From Levilactobacillus fujinensis (lineage in GTDB: Bacteria; Bacillota; Bacilli; Lactobacillales; Lactobacillaceae): DNA of 64,000 nucleotides. Both the position numbers and the translations under genes were made by a program. This document shows, piece by piece, positions 43,731-54,200 of this stretch (the first letter of the stretch is position 1; each line of letters begins with the position of its first letter). The DNA is taken from positions 22,100-86,099 of the forward strand of contig NZ_RHNX01000009.1 in assembly GCF_003946335.1 (NCBI RefSeq), written 5' to 3'. Under the pieces are notes generated by a model that searched no databases, was not told where the DNA came from, and saw only the letters and a program-made list of their open reading frames with translations.

Positions 43731-44672
43731 TTATTTAGCTGGCGTCAGGTAGTTGGCTTGCAATTGCTTCAATTGGGCATTGGACAAGCCGAGGCCCTTG
43801 TGGAGGAAGTTGTCCATGCTACCGTATTTCGTATTGATAGCTTTGTACATAGTGTCGATATAGGATTTCTTCACGCCGTTTTGATCCTTAAAGTTGGCGA
43901 TGACGGTTGGCGTCAGGGGCTTGCCTTGAGCCTTCCAGCCAGCTTCTTGTTTCTGTAAGTTTTCGGCGTTGGTCTTGGTCAAATAAGTGTTGGATTTTAA
44001 GTAGTCCTTGGTAATCGCTTTTCGGTTAAAGTTGAGGGCGGAGAGCACGAGTGCTGTTCCCATCCCGGCACGATCCTTACCGGCTGAACAGTGCCACAGA
44101 ACGGCCTTGTTCTTAGGACTCTTTAGTAGTTGGTGGAACAGAGACTTGTAAGCTTTTCGACCCTGGGCAGTCGTAATGGCATCATGATAAGACTTCTTCA
44201 TCATCTTATCGCCGGTGTTCTTCTTGGAGAAGTCCGGGAAGGCGGGAAAGGCCTTAAACACATTAGCCTTGACCAGCTTAACGCCCTTGATTTTCACGTC
44301 AGGACTCTTTTGTTGTTCAACTACCGTCCGGAGATCAACGTCGGTTGCAACGTGGTAAGTTTTAGCCAGTTTTTGTTGGTCAGACTTAGATAGAGTGGAC
44401 AGACCATTAGAACGGATTAAGCGATGTACCTTGATCTTTTGACCATTTTGGTTGATATAACCACCTAGGTCACGGGCATTAGAAGCGCCTTGAAGTTTGA
44501 TGTGAGTTGACTTTCCAGCCACAGTTTTAGTCTTAGCGTGTTTCGGCGCTTTGGCTTTTTTAGTGGTTTGGGTCGTTTTCGCAGCGGCCGTGATGGTCGA
44601 CAAAGGTTGTTGCCAACCCAACGTGGTGGTCAACAGTAAGGCGGTAACTAAAGTGCTTAATCTTTTGTTCAT
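43731..44672 (-). CDS. Secreted tyrosine-protein phosphatase (Y_phosphatase3 / LipA-like), copy A
   Basis: A 313-residue exported enzyme on the minus strand, ATG 44672 with GAGGAGG upstream. A signal peptide (1-30) and a Lys/Thr-rich linker precede the phosphatase fold: LQGASNARDLGGYINQNGQKI, then RLIRSNGLSTLS, DVDLRT, and the P-loop HCSAGKDRAG with Cys195 and Arg201 (CX5R). This is the family of MptpB/LipA and Listeria LipA-type phosphatases acting on phosphotyrosine or phosphoinositides. The paralogue at 46731 shares most of its sequence, including signal peptide and C-terminus (LSNAQLKQLQANYLTPAK here). Export is unusual for a phosphotyrosine phosphatase and suggests an external or wall-polymer substrate. 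Confidence 0.88.
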   Translation of the reverse strand: MNKRLSTLVTALLLTTTLGWQQPLSTITAAAKTTQTTKKAKAPKHAKTKTVAGKSTHIKLQGASNARDLGGYINQNGQKIKVHRLIRSNGLSTLSKSDQQKLAKTYHVATDVDLRTVVEQQKSPDVKIKGVKLVKANVFKAFPAFPDFSKKNTGDKMMKKSYHDAITTAQGRKAYKSLFHQLLKSPKNKAVLWHCSAGKDRAGMGTALVLSALNFNRKAITKDYLKSNTYLTKTNAENLQKQEAGWKAQGKPLTPTVIANFKDQNGVKKSYIDTMYKAINTKYGSMDNFLHKGLGLSNAQLKQLQANYLTPAK

Positions 44673-44916
44673 AATGCGAATTCCTCCTCTGTGTTTGGTA
44701 CAGTCTCTAGAATACTAACCGGATGTAAAGGGGGAGTGTTGATTATGTAAAGATATCAGACATCACGTAAATCGGCTATGTAGAGGTTTATAAAATAGTG
44801 GCGGAGAACATACTGGGTGGCAATTAGCGGGGATGAAGCGTCTGTGCTTGAACCCGCCTCTAAAATTAGATAATCTATGGTAAAGACTTAAAAAATAGAA
44901 GATGTTAGGAGAAACA
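44673..44916. other. Divergent promoter region between phosphatase A and the SWIM gene
   Basis: No gene. The first bases resemble the region upstream of phosphatase B (TTTGGTACAGTC near 44695 and 47684), so the duplication included promoter sequence. The SWIM promoter is not resolved. Confidence 0.4.
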
Positions 44917-44976
44917 ATGGATTTTGAAACTCGGTGTACGGGTATAGTCGAATTAGAAAATGGGGTGAGTAGATGA
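44917..44976 (+). CDS. 19-residue upstream ORF translationally coupled to the SWIM gene
   Basis: ATG 44917 is preceded by TAGGAG with 7 nt spacing, a better ribosome site than that of the main gene. The peptide begins MDFETRCTGIVELENGVSR and stops at TGA 44974-44976, which overlaps the ATG of the next gene in an ATGA junction. It may be a leader that sets the translation rate of the SWIM protein, or a remnant of a fused start. Confidence 0.5.
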   Translation: MDFETRCTGIVELENGVSR

Positions 44977-46601
44977 ATTGGAAGGATTTATTCCAACCAC
45001 AAGTTATTAGTCGGGGTCGTGCCTACTATAAGCGTGGCCTCGTTACGAATTTAAGACAGACGGAGTCAGCTGTTCAAGCTACTGTCAACGGATCCGAATC
45101 ATATCGGGTGGTACTTCAGTTTGGGCCTAGCTGTCTGCAGCATGTGGGTTGCACTTGCCCGTATGCTACTGAAGGGAAATACTGTAAGCACATGGCAGCG
45201 GTGCTTTTTTATTTAGATGAAATTAGGGGCCTAGCCGGTAACAAACAAGCGAATTATCCGACTTTGACAGAGCTTGTGGCGGGTGCAACTGACCAACAGG
45301 TACGGGACTTCTTGACCTTAGCATTGGCAGCAGATAATCGCCTTGCCCAGCGCTTTAGGATGGGTGTGACACAGACGGTTCGTGAAAATGAACTGGTCAC
45401 TTATCAGCAGCAAATTGAGATGGTTTTCGTAGCTCATCAGGATCGACATGGTTATGTTGACTATCGAGCTGCGGATGCATTGATGGCGGAACTTTCAGAC
45501 TACGTTACGAAAGACATTCAGACAATTATCGATAGTCAGCAATTGAAATTGGCTTTCCAGGTTGTGAATAGTTTGGTGTCAAAAATCTCTAATGCTGAAG
45601 TTGACGATGATGGTGGTATTTTGTCGTTGGTGGATGACTGTTCCGAGGCTTGGCAACAGGTGATCGATGAAGCAGATATGCCACTTAAACGGCAGTTGTT
45701 TTCTTGGTTTAAAGAGCACGCTGATGGCTCGTTTGAGACCTTTAATTCAGAAATTATTAGACTCTTAAACGATAACTTTTCCGAACCAGGATTCTTGCAG
45801 TCTAAGCTAAAGTGGACGGAAGAGAAGCTTCATGAAGCCAAGACTGATTTTCCTAACTATAGTACTGACTGGGCAAAGTTACATATTCAATTAATGGAGA
45901 AACTTAATGTATCAGCTGAAGAAATTGATGAATTCTGTGAGGATAATCTCGGGCTTCGTGGTATGCGACAGATTTACATAACACGTTGCTTGCAGAATAA
46001 AAATTATTCGCGAGCAATTCGGTTGTTACTTGATGGCCAAAAGCTAGTTCGGAAGGTTCCTAACCTTGAATCGGAGTATCACATGCAACTTAAGGAGATA
46101 TATCAGCTAGCTGGTTGGTCTGATGATTATCGTCGGACGTTGTGGCAATTACTGATAGGTGATGAATGTGGTAACGTTGGATTGTATCAGGAACTAAAGC
46201 GGTTTTATTCAACGACGGAATGGCCGGATGTACGTGAAAAGTTATTCCGGGCGATGCCTAAGACTGCGAATTATGAGCCATTATATGCAGAGGATATGTT
46301 ATACCCACAGCTACTAGAGGCGGTTTTAGCAGAAGGTGGCCTGATTGGTGTTGAAACGTATGAAGACGTTTTGAGGCCACAGTTTGCGCCGCAATTATTA
46401 GAGCGATATGTTCAGGTAGCAAAGGACTTGGCTCAAGATGTAGGCAATCGTAAGTATTATCAGGAAATTGTGGTGATGCTGAATCATATGGGGACTTATC
46501 CAGGTGGCATGCCTGTGGTGGCTAAATTGCTCCGAGAATGGCGAGTAACTTATGCACAACGGCCAGCAATGATGGATGAGTTAAGACAAGTTAAGGTTTG
46601 A
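44973..46601 (+). CDS. SWIM zinc-finger protein of unknown function
   Basis: A 542-residue cytoplasmic protein from ATG 44973. Near the N-terminus (about 60-75) is the SWIM motif GCTCPYATEGKYCKHMAAVL, of the form CxCx(n)CxH, a zinc-binding nucleic-acid or protein interaction module. The rest is helical with pairs such as AIRLLLDGQKLVRKVPNLESEY that look like helical repeats. SWIM proteins of this type occur beside SNF2-like helicases in many bacteria; no helicase is present here. It sits between two phosphatase paralogues on the opposite strand. Confidence 0.85.
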   Translation: MNWKDLFQPQVISRGRAYYKRGLVTNLRQTESAVQATVNGSESYRVVLQFGPSCLQHVGCTCPYATEGKYCKHMAAVLFYLDEIRGLAGNKQANYPTLTELVAGATDQQVRDFLTLALAADNRLAQRFRMGVTQTVRENELVTYQQQIEMVFVAHQDRHGYVDYRAADALMAELSDYVTKDIQTIIDSQQLKLAFQVVNSLVSKISNAEVDDDGGILSLVDDCSEAWQQVIDEADMPLKRQLFSWFKEHADGSFETFNSEIIRLLNDNFSEPGFLQSKLKWTEEKLHEAKTDFPNYSTDWAKLHIQLMEKLNVSAEEIDEFCEDNLGLRGMRQIYITRCLQNKNYSRAIRLLLDGQKLVRKVPNLESEYHMQLKEIYQLAGWSDDYRRTLWQLLIGDECGNVGLYQELKRFYSTTEWPDVREKLFRAMPKTANYEPLYAEDMLYPQLLEAVLAEGGLIGVETYEDVLRPQFAPQLLERYVQVAKDLAQDVGNRKYYQEIVVMLNHMGTYPGGMPVVAKLLREWRVTYAQRPAMMDELRQVKV

Positions 46602-46667
46602 CATTAAGCGAATGAATATTATGACCACACTAAAGACTTACGCAGCGCATTGGCAAAAGATAGTAAG

Positions 46668-46708
46668 AAAAATGCGGCATCTTCTATTTAGAGGAGGTCG
46701 CATTTTTT
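46668..46708. terminator. Bidirectional terminator between the SWIM gene and phosphatase B
   Basis: AAAAATGCG (46668-46676) pairs with CGCATTTTTT (46699-46708), with an inner CTTCT/AGAGG-type pairing. Confidence 0.85.
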
Positions 46709-46730
46709 CTATCACTTTAAAACCAAAAAC

Positions 46731-47660
46731 TTACTTAGCTGGCGTCAGGTAGTTTGCTTGCAGCTGCTTCAATTGGGCGTTAGTTAAGCCAAGACCCTTG
46801 TGAAGGAACTTCGACATGCTACCGTACTTCGTGTCGATCGCCTTGTACATGGTGTTCAGGTACGCTTTTTGAACGCCGTTTTCATCTTTGAAGTTGGCGA
46901 TGACCGTTGGTGTCAGCGTCTTACCTTGGGCCTTCCAGCCAGCTTCTTCCTTTTGTAGGTTTACCTTGTTTGTTTGGACCAGGTAAGTGTTGGACTTCAG
47001 ATAGTCTTTGGTAATGGCGGCTCTGTTGAAATCGAGGGCAGAGAGGATGAACGCCGTGGCCATCCCAGCACGATCCTTACCAGCGGAACAGTGCCAGAGT
47101 ACGGCCTTGTTCTTGGGGTTGATCAACAATTGATGGAATAGGGATTTATAGGCTTTGCGTCCTTGAGCCGTGGTGACCGCATCGTGATAGGTTTTCTCCA
47201 TCATCTTATTGGCGGTGTTCTTTTTGGAGAAGTCAGGTAATGGTGGGAATTCCTTAAAGACGTTGGCCTTGACCAGCTTGACGCCCTTCATTCTAACGTC
47301 AGGACTCTGTTTTTGTTCGCTGATTGTTCGCAGGTCGACATCGGTTGCAACGTGGTACGTCTTGACGAGCTTTGTCTGATCGGACTTGGTTAATGCGGAT
47401 AGGCTGTTGGAACGAATCAAACGGTGAATCTTGATCTTTTGGCCCTTTGAATTGACGTAACCCCCTAAGTCGCGAGCGTTGGATGCACCTTGTAGTTTAA
47501 TGTGAGTCGATGTTGAGACAACGGTTTTCCCCTTAACCCGTTTTGTCGTCTGCGTGGTTCTCGTCTTAGCTGCGGCAGTGACGGTCGTCAGTGGTTGTTG
47601 CCAACCTAGAGTCGTTGTTAACAACATTGCCGTTACTAAAGTACGCAATCTCTTATTCAT
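46731..47660 (-). CDS. Secreted tyrosine-protein phosphatase, copy B
   Basis: A 309-residue paralogue of the gene at 43731 on the same strand, ATG 47660, Shine-Dalgarno GAGGGGGA. The signal peptide (MNKRLRTLVTAMLLTTTLGW), linker, P-loop HCSAGKDRAG and C-terminus LKQLQANYLTPAK are nearly the same; differences concentrate in the linker and surface helices. Copies A and B are about 3 kb apart with the SWIM gene inverted between them. Both keep all catalytic residues, so neither looks decayed. Confidence 0.87.
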   Translation of the reverse strand: MNKRLRTLVTAMLLTTTLGWQQPLTTVTAAAKTRTTQTTKRVKGKTVVSTSTHIKLQGASNARDLGGYVNSKGQKIKIHRLIRSNSLSALTKSDQTKLVKTYHVATDVDLRTISEQKQSPDVRMKGVKLVKANVFKEFPPLPDFSKKNTANKMMEKTYHDAVTTAQGRKAYKSLFHQLLINPKNKAVLWHCSAGKDRAGMATAFILSALDFNRAAITKDYLKSNTYLVQTNKVNLQKEEAGWKAQGKTLTPTVIANFKDENGVQKAYLNTMYKAIDTKYGSMSKFLHKGLGLTNAQLKQLQANYLTPAK

Positions 47661-48631
47661 TTTGTGAACTTCCCCCTCTGAATTTGGTACAGTCCTTAGG
47701 ATAGTCAGTGGATGTAAAGAGATGATGTTGATTGTGTAAAGGTATGGGGTAATATGATAATTTTACGAAGGAATTAGCCAGTGAATGGCAATGAGATAGC
47801 GCCTTGGCAGGCGGTGCCGTTAGTCCTTGGGGTTAAGGAGAGTTTGTTAAATATCGGTACCAATCTAGCGGCCAAATCGGCCTAACTAACGAAGCCCAAA
47901 ATTCGTGTTGAGAGATATTGCCAAACGGTCCAGAAATGACTGGCGGCTGAAAAAATTAGCGAGAGCCGGTCACGATTCTCAAGCGGGTGTCAGACTAAGT
48001 CGTTAAGTCGACCGAGTTAGTCGTGAAGGGTGCGCGACTCACGGTGGCGATGGCTGGCTGGATGTGCGGCATGTCTAAGAGCAATTAACGAACAAAATAC
48101 CTAAGGTTCGAAACGGGAGGCTTAATCGATTTGTTAATGGATGTATGCAATACAAAATAAGTGATCGACTCGTTTAGGTTTAAAAAAATCAAGCCAAAGA
48201 TATAGTCTTTATAACGATGATAGTCGTTTAAATAACGGTGCTTACTATGCATAATTTAATCAATAATGAATAAACCATAGCGATAATACTAGTTTAAACG
48301 GCGTAAAACTTACCGGACAATTCAGCTATAATTCCGGTTATTGTTTATTAATTTTGGACCAAGGGGTTGAGAAAAGATTGTATCGGGAATAAGACATTAG
48401 TTGCAGAATGCCGTGCCAACAGTGGCCGACACTTTTTTCTAACTTTTAGTTAGGGACGGTTTGTGAATTGTCTAGAAGTGGTATTTGTGAGAGACAGCTG
48501 GATTTCAGGAAACAAGAAGGATTTCCCAATGTTCTCAGACATGAAAGCGGGATGCAGTGACCAACTTTTTTAAAGGCAACATCACAAGAAGTAAAGGGTG
48601 TAACAATGACGTATTGACAAATATATACCCC

Positions 48632-48660
48632 TTGAATATTACGTTTACTGATATTATAAT
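48632..48660 (+). promoter_or_regulatory. Near-consensus promoter in the gene-free region
   Basis: TTGAAT (48632-48637), a 17-bp spacer and TATAAT (48655-48660). A second -35-like TTGACA lies at 48614. The next gene starts 412 bp downstream, so a long leader or a separate small RNA is implied if the promoter is active. Confidence 0.6.
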
Positions 48661-48847
48661 TAGGTATTACTAAAATACTTACGAAAGGTCTGATAACACT
48701 AGGAACAAGGGACTCTAAGTGGCGTAAATTTAATCCGAGATGGGACCTGTTTGGGATGAGACTGAGGCTTTACAAATCGTTATAATAACGGGTTTTGAGA
48801 CTGAAGATCGGAAGTAAGTTGTCGGTAAATGCTTTTATCACAAATGA

Positions 48848-48986
48848 AAACGCTATCATAAAAAGGCGGCTGGAAAGGCAATCTTCAATTCCGTCGTCAT
48901 CGGCGTCACCAGGTTAGCGTTAGTTGGGTTGGCCGTTGAAATTGGCTACAATTCTCGCGTTAAAACCGGCAATGTTTGGGTTTAAA
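48848..48986 (+). pseudogene. Coding-like remnant with a hydrophobic segment
   Basis: Without a start codon, the frame from 48848 reads RYHKKAAGKAIFNSVVIGV then TRLALVGLAVEIGYNSRVKT and ends NVWV before TAA. The basic stretch plus hydrophobic run resembles a signal peptide or membrane helix, perhaps of a lost surface protein. The family is not recognised. Confidence 0.35.
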
Positions 48987-48989
48987 AGG

Positions 48990-49035
48990 TGGACTTAGTG
49001 CCAGGGACAATGGCTGGTGACAGCCTTTAGATTGG
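48990..49035 (+). repeat. Copy of a short dispersed intergenic repeat
   Basis: Aligns with 11366-11414 through GTGG...ACTTAGTGCCAGGGACAATGGCTGGTGACAGC; the best shared block is GGGACAA(T)GGCTGGTGAC and then AGATTG. Both copies lie shortly before genes for envelope proteins. Confidence 0.45.
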
Positions 49036-49072
49036 TATTTGAAAATATACATAAATAATTGGAGGAAGTTCC

Positions 49073-49519
49073 ATGACTACTTACAGGGAAGCCTATTCTA
49101 AGACGATTGCGAATATTAATAATCGGATTGTGGACTTGCGTAAGACGATTATGTCGCTACAGAATACTTTAAACGTATCGGATACGCTACGTGCCCGGAT
49201 TTCCCCATACCTGTCGGCGAATAAACCAAGTGTGAACGAGGAAATCGATACTTACGTCGAATCGCAGGCTAATTTGGATTATTTGATCGAGCTGATGCTG
49301 TTCGTTGAACGCGACCAGTGTGCGGCTCTGTCGGATGAACTCGGCGACTATTTCGAAAAACGCGACCTCTACTGGTGGCAAAGTGCCCTGAGTTTGATGG
49401 GCAATCCAGCGTACCTAGAATGCGAGATCATTGCGGACGATTATTACGATTTGGCAAAGCAGCGAGCAGTCAAATGTGACAAAACACCAGCGAAAAAGAT
49501 TTCTAAGCAAGTGAAGTAA
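49073..49519 (+). CDS. Small acidic helical protein of unknown function
   Basis: A 148-residue protein, ATG 49073, Shine-Dalgarno TGGAGGAAG. It has no signal peptide or membrane segment and looks mostly helical (MTTYREAYSKTIANINNRIVDLRKTIMSLQN, EIDTYVESQANLDYLIELML). The end is Lys-rich (KTPAKKISKQVK). I do not recognise the family. It lies 54 bp before the giant adhesin in the same direction and is probably co-transcribed with it. Confidence 0.65.
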   Translation: MTTYREAYSKTIANINNRIVDLRKTIMSLQNTLNVSDTLRARISPYLSANKPSVNEEIDTYVESQANLDYLIELMLFVERDQCAALSDELGDYFEKRDLYWWQSALSLMGNPAYLECEIIADDYYDLAKQRAVKCDKTPAKKISKQVK

Positions 49520-49573
49520 ACGGTATTCAGTGGTGAATGTGCCCTGACACAACGTGGGAAGGGGATTTCAGTT

Positions 49574-51247
49574 TTGAGACAAAGAGAAAGTAATCAGGAG
49601 ATAAAAAAGAATTTCATTCTATACAAAGGACATACAGGGTGGAAAGTAAAAACGCGAATCTTCGGGAGCCTAGTCGTCACATTTTCGGCGTTAGCATTAG
49701 CCGAAGGGACTGGCATGGTTGACGTCCATGCCGCAACTGAAACGGGTTCAAGTTTGGTCTCGGCAAAGTCTGACAGTCAGCCAGGTGTTGAACCGGTGGT
49801 GGCACCCGAGGCTAAGACACCGGCACCAACGACGCCAGCTACACCGAATCCAGAATCGGATGCATCACTAGCCACCAATGAGAAGCTGGTAACAACGCCG
49901 GAACAACAAGATGCAGCGTCAGAAGAGGCAATCCATACGACCGCGCCAGTGGCGGCGTCTGCCCAGATTCAAGCAGCTACGCCAACAACGACTGGTAGTG
50001 ATAAAGCTTATCCTGTACTTTCACAAGATAAGTCTGTTGATATTGGCGTGGATACGTCGGAGGTTAAGTTGACTGCCGATCAGATTGCTGGCCATTTTAC
50101 GGCAACGGTTGAAAATCGAGATGACAGTGACAAAGATAACAATCCAGCTAAGAACAAAAGCAATCAAAGCATTGGTGACGATGGCAGTATTCAACTGACG
50201 TCTAATGGTTATCATAATAATTATTCTGCAGGTGGGACGGCAACATCAATGCAGGGGCACCAAGCCGCTCACGTTTCATTCGAGCATGAAATCGACTTTG
50301 GTCATAATTTTTCGCTGATTGGGGCGCTTGGAATTGGGAGCAAAACCACTGGTGGTGCCGATAGTGTCGGAATTGTTTTTGCACCCGGTGAGCCCGCGAA
50401 AGCAACGGAAGGCGGTTCTGGTGGTGATCTTGGTATTGGTGGCCTCGATAATGCTTTTGGATTTGTTTTTGACGAGTACAATAATCAGGATAAACATGAT
50501 CCGAGTTCCAGTCCCTACTTTGGATGGCGAACAACGAATGCTAGTGGCGCATTACAGGCGGTTGCGAATTCTAGTGAGTGGAAGTCGGCCAGCCAAGTTA
50601 GTCTAAATGATCGTACTGTGAATACGCTCAATAAATTTACGATGGATTATAATGCGGACAAGAAGCAACTTACCATGGTCCTTGGCAACCAAACCTTTGT
50701 GCGAACCATTTCTGACACGAGCCAGGGCTACTCAATCTCGGTCGCCGCTTCAACAGGGGGAAATTGGAACGATTATTCTGCCAAAATCGATAGTTTCACT
50801 TACACCCCCAAAACCATGCCGTTAGCGGTCAATTTAGTCGACTCAGCGGACAGTGACGCGCTATTAAACAACGCCAATGTCACGGCGGTTGCTAACATTG
50901 GAGACACCGTTTCCGTCTTCTCAACGCAGGCTGCTGCTCAGCGGGCTGTTGCGGCTGGTTTGGTCAACCCAAATTTGGTTTCAGTGTTACCGACTGATTC
51001 TGCCGGCAACGTTTACGTCATCGATGGCGAGCAAACTCCTAGCAGCAATGGGATCGCACGATCTATTGGGAATAAGGCTATTGCCGACGATACGTACTAC
51101 ACATATACCGTAAAGGATGGCGACGACCAAACGATGACGGTACCTGTCAGATTGGCGTTCACGGCTAAAGTGACCCCGGTCGACTCGAAAACGAAAGCAG
51201 CCAATTGCGGGGCTACAGCCGGTTACGGTGGTCGCAGTTGCTGGTAA
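49574..51247 (+). CDS. Giant LPXTG adhesin, N-terminal part (frameshifted): signal peptide and L-type lectin domain
   Basis: TTG start at 49574, GAAGGGG about 9 nt upstream. Of 557 residues, 1-52 form a KxYKxGKxW-like signal peptide (LYKGHTGWKVKTR, cleavage near VDVHA). A Pro/Thr/Ala/Glu-rich linker runs to about 155. Residues about 190-410 form an L-type lectin domain (SIQLTSNGYHNN...VSFEHEIDFGHNFSL...DSVGIVFAP...FGFVFDEYNN), as in serine-rich and MucBP-type adhesins. The last 15 or so residues (from about NCGATAGYGG to the stop) are out of frame: one base back the sequence reads IAGLQPVTVVAVAG and runs into the downstream frame. The shift lies within about 51197-51212. The product alone would be secreted without an anchor. 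Confidence 0.9.
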   Translation: MRQRESNQEIKKNFILYKGHTGWKVKTRIFGSLVVTFSALALAEGTGMVDVHAATETGSSLVSAKSDSQPGVEPVVAPEAKTPAPTTPATPNPESDASLATNEKLVTTPEQQDAASEEAIHTTAPVAASAQIQAATPTTTGSDKAYPVLSQDKSVDIGVDTSEVKLTADQIAGHFTATVENRDDSDKDNNPAKNKSNQSIGDDGSIQLTSNGYHNNYSAGGTATSMQGHQAAHVSFEHEIDFGHNFSLIGALGIGSKTTGGADSVGIVFAPGEPAKATEGGSGGDLGIGGLDNAFGFVFDEYNNQDKHDPSSSPYFGWRTTNASGALQAVANSSEWKSASQVSLNDRTVNTLNKFTMDYNADKKQLTMVLGNQTFVRTISDTSQGYSISVAASTGGNWNDYSAKIDSFTYTPKTMPLAVNLVDSADSDALLNNANVTAVANIGDTVSVFSTQAAAQRAVAAGLVNPNLVSVLPTDSAGNVYVIDGEQTPSSNGIARSIGNKAIADDTYYTYTVKDGDDQTMTVPVRLAFTAKVTPVDSKTKAANCGATAGYGGRSCW

Positions 51248-54200
51248 ACCGGTCTTGGTTCAGATCCCGGGGTACACGCCGACACAGGTAGTTCTTGCGG
51301 CACCGACTAATGGCGATAAGATTGCGAATGATACTTTGGCTATTGATCAGACTGCGACTAATCCAGATACGACGACAACCACGGATACGGCAACCCCGGT
51401 TAACCATTATTATACGACTACGGGGAAGACGGTCGATGGTAAAGATGTGACAACAGCAGCGGCAGTGACGGTGGGAACCGGTCAATCAATTACGACTGAC
51501 TTGAATCAGCAACCACTGACAGATACTAGTGGCGACCCCGTCGTGAGCGGTGGTAAAACAGTGGGGAGTTCAGATTATTACTGGTCAGACGTTGGAAATG
51601 CAACCGCAACGGACTCTACGGATAAAACTCAACCCCAGACGAGTGGCAGTTTACTCTTGCCCACGGCTGCTACGTTGGACTATTGGGAACAACAGGCCAC
51701 GGCTAATCAAGCGAAGGCAGATGACTACAATACGCGAGCAACGACAATGTATAAGACGTTCACTAATATTACGGGATTAACGCAAGCACAGATCGATGCG
51801 GCTAAGGCGTTGCTGTCCTCAGTCAGTGAAATTTATACGGGAATTTCTAAGCAAAACGGAATTGCGAAGGCTGATTTTGAGGCGGCCAAGCTGGGGGCAA
51901 CGGCTGACACTATTTATAATGATGGTCAGAATGGTTATGCGGCTTTGCAACAGGTCCAAGACCTACTGACTGATTTTGAGTTGGATCTAAGCAACTTGGC
52001 GACGACAAATAAAGATGCTGCAAGTAGCCTGATTACCTTTAACTCCTGGGGAGAGGACTATGGCGAGCAGATCGGTTTTCCAACCGTTGCCGTTGGTCCT
52101 GATTTTGGTGTGTCAGTGACAGCGGAGCAATTTAACAACCCGGCCTATTTTGCCTATTTTAACCAAAAAGACCCCGATGGCGCTGCGGTCATTCCAAAAA
52201 GCGTGGGTAATTATATGTTCAAATTAACCGATGCGGGACGAGCTTACCTGAAGAGTCTGAATTCGGCAAACACGCAAATTGGACTGTATGTTTCGGCCAT
52301 GTTGAAGATCAATCCCTTAGAGACCGCAGCAACGATTGACGCAGCTACTGTCGATTACGGTGGCGATGGGACGACTGGGAGTTGGCCAACCTTTACTGGC
52401 AGTCTGGGGAGCGCCTCGACTAAATTGCCGACTAATGACAAGGCCGACCATCAGATTGTACAGAGCGACTTTGAAGTTATTGATGAGGCAACTCAAAAAG
52501 TCGTGGCTATTAAGGATCTACAGGTAAATGGCAAGTATACGATTCGCTACACAGCTGCGGCACAGGCAGCTTTGAAGAGCGATGCCAATTACAAATTCAC
52601 ATCATTTGGCACGGCAACACTGACCGTCAAGCCGCGAGCAATTTCGGTTACGGCTCAAGACCACGGTAAAACGTATGGCACGGCCGATGATCCAACCTTA
52701 GATTTGACGAGTGATTCGGCTGATGGGTTAGTTAATGGCGATACGGTAGATGGTTTGGGTGTCAAGTTGATACGAACAGCCGGAGAAAATGCTGGGCACT
52801 ATGACATCACACTGGATGCGGCTAAGTCCGCATTGGATAGCAACTATGACATTACGGTTAATAAGGGGACCTTCACGATTGCCCAGTTGCCCGTGACGGT
52901 GGCGGCTAAGCCTATGACGAAGGCATATGGTGATACTGATCAACCGTTTGCTTTAGAGGACGCAAAACTTCCCGATGGCTATACCCTGACGAAGGATGAT
53001 GTGACATTGACACGTACCACGGGTGAAACCGTTGGGGATTACGCCATTACGGGTAGTGCGGTTGATACTTCGAACTATGCGGTGACGGTGACGCCGGGAA
53101 CGTTGACGATTGCGCCACGAGAGATTACGGTCGATGTTGGTTCGCAGACCAAGACATACGGTGATGCCGATCAACCCTTTACTTGGGAAGTTGATCAGGA
53201 ATCATTGGCTCCAAACGACACCAAAGACAGTTTGGACTTCACACTGAGCCGAGAAACTGGTAACAATGTTAACGCTAATGGTTACGCCATTACGGGAACG
53301 TCGGCGAATAAAAACTATTTGGTGAAAGTTAATGCCGGAACGTTGACCATCGACCCACGAGCCGTGACGGTGCAGGCTGATAATAAGACCAAGACGTACG
53401 GCGAAAACGACCCCAAGTTCACGGGGTCGCTGGATAAGAATTCGAAATTAGCTTACACGGAGACGCTAGATGACCTGGGACTGAACTTTAGCCGTCAAGA
53501 CCTGGGCCAAAACGTTGGGAAGTATGACATTACCGGATCAGCGACGAATGGAAACTACACTGTGACCGTGACGCCGGGAAATTTAGAAATTAAGCCCCTG
53601 GCAATTACGCTCAAGGCCGATGATGTGACGAAGAAGTATGGTGACGCTGATCCTGCGTTCACGGCGACTGTTGATCCGACGAAGCTGGCCTATGACGATA
53701 ACCTGGCAAGTCTAGGTTTAAATTTAACGCGGGAAAATACGAGTTCGAATGTTGGCGAATATGACATCACTGGAACGGCTACGAATAAAAATTATGATGT
53801 GACAGTTACTAAAGGTATATTGACGATTACGCAGCGAGCCGTGACGGTCGATATTGGCAGTCAGCATAAGGTTTATGGTGCGGCTGACGAATCGTTTAGC
53901 TATCAGGTTGGGCCAACACCAGTTACGGGTGATACGTTAAACGTCAAGCTATCTCGTACGAAAGGTGAGGACGTCGGGCAGTATGACATTACGGGGACCA
54001 CTAACAATCAGAACTATGCTGTCACGGTAAATAAAGGCACGTTGACCGTGACGAAACGGCCAGTGACAGTCATTGCTGATAATCAGCGAAAGGCTTATGG
54101 CACGACTGAGCCCAATTACACTTGGCAAGTATCAGCCGATACGCCGTTGGTCAATGGGGATGCGACGACAGCTTTGACGGTTGATTTGAGCCGCGTTAAA

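Larger units (their letters stand above)
47661..49072. other. 1.4-kb gene-free region before the adhesin locus
   Basis: No reading frame with a start, ribosome site and plausible composition was seen on either strand. It contains an AT-rich stretch (about 48120-48330), a strong promoter at 48632-48660, two copies of TGAGACTGA (48757 and 48796), a coding remnant at 48848-48986, and a dispersed repeat copy at 48990-49035. It is the longest gap in the window. Confidence 0.6.

Noticed and set aside
50202..50534. Minus-strand frames opposite the lectin domain
   Set aside because: Arg/His/Gln-rich shadows of the coding strand with no start context.
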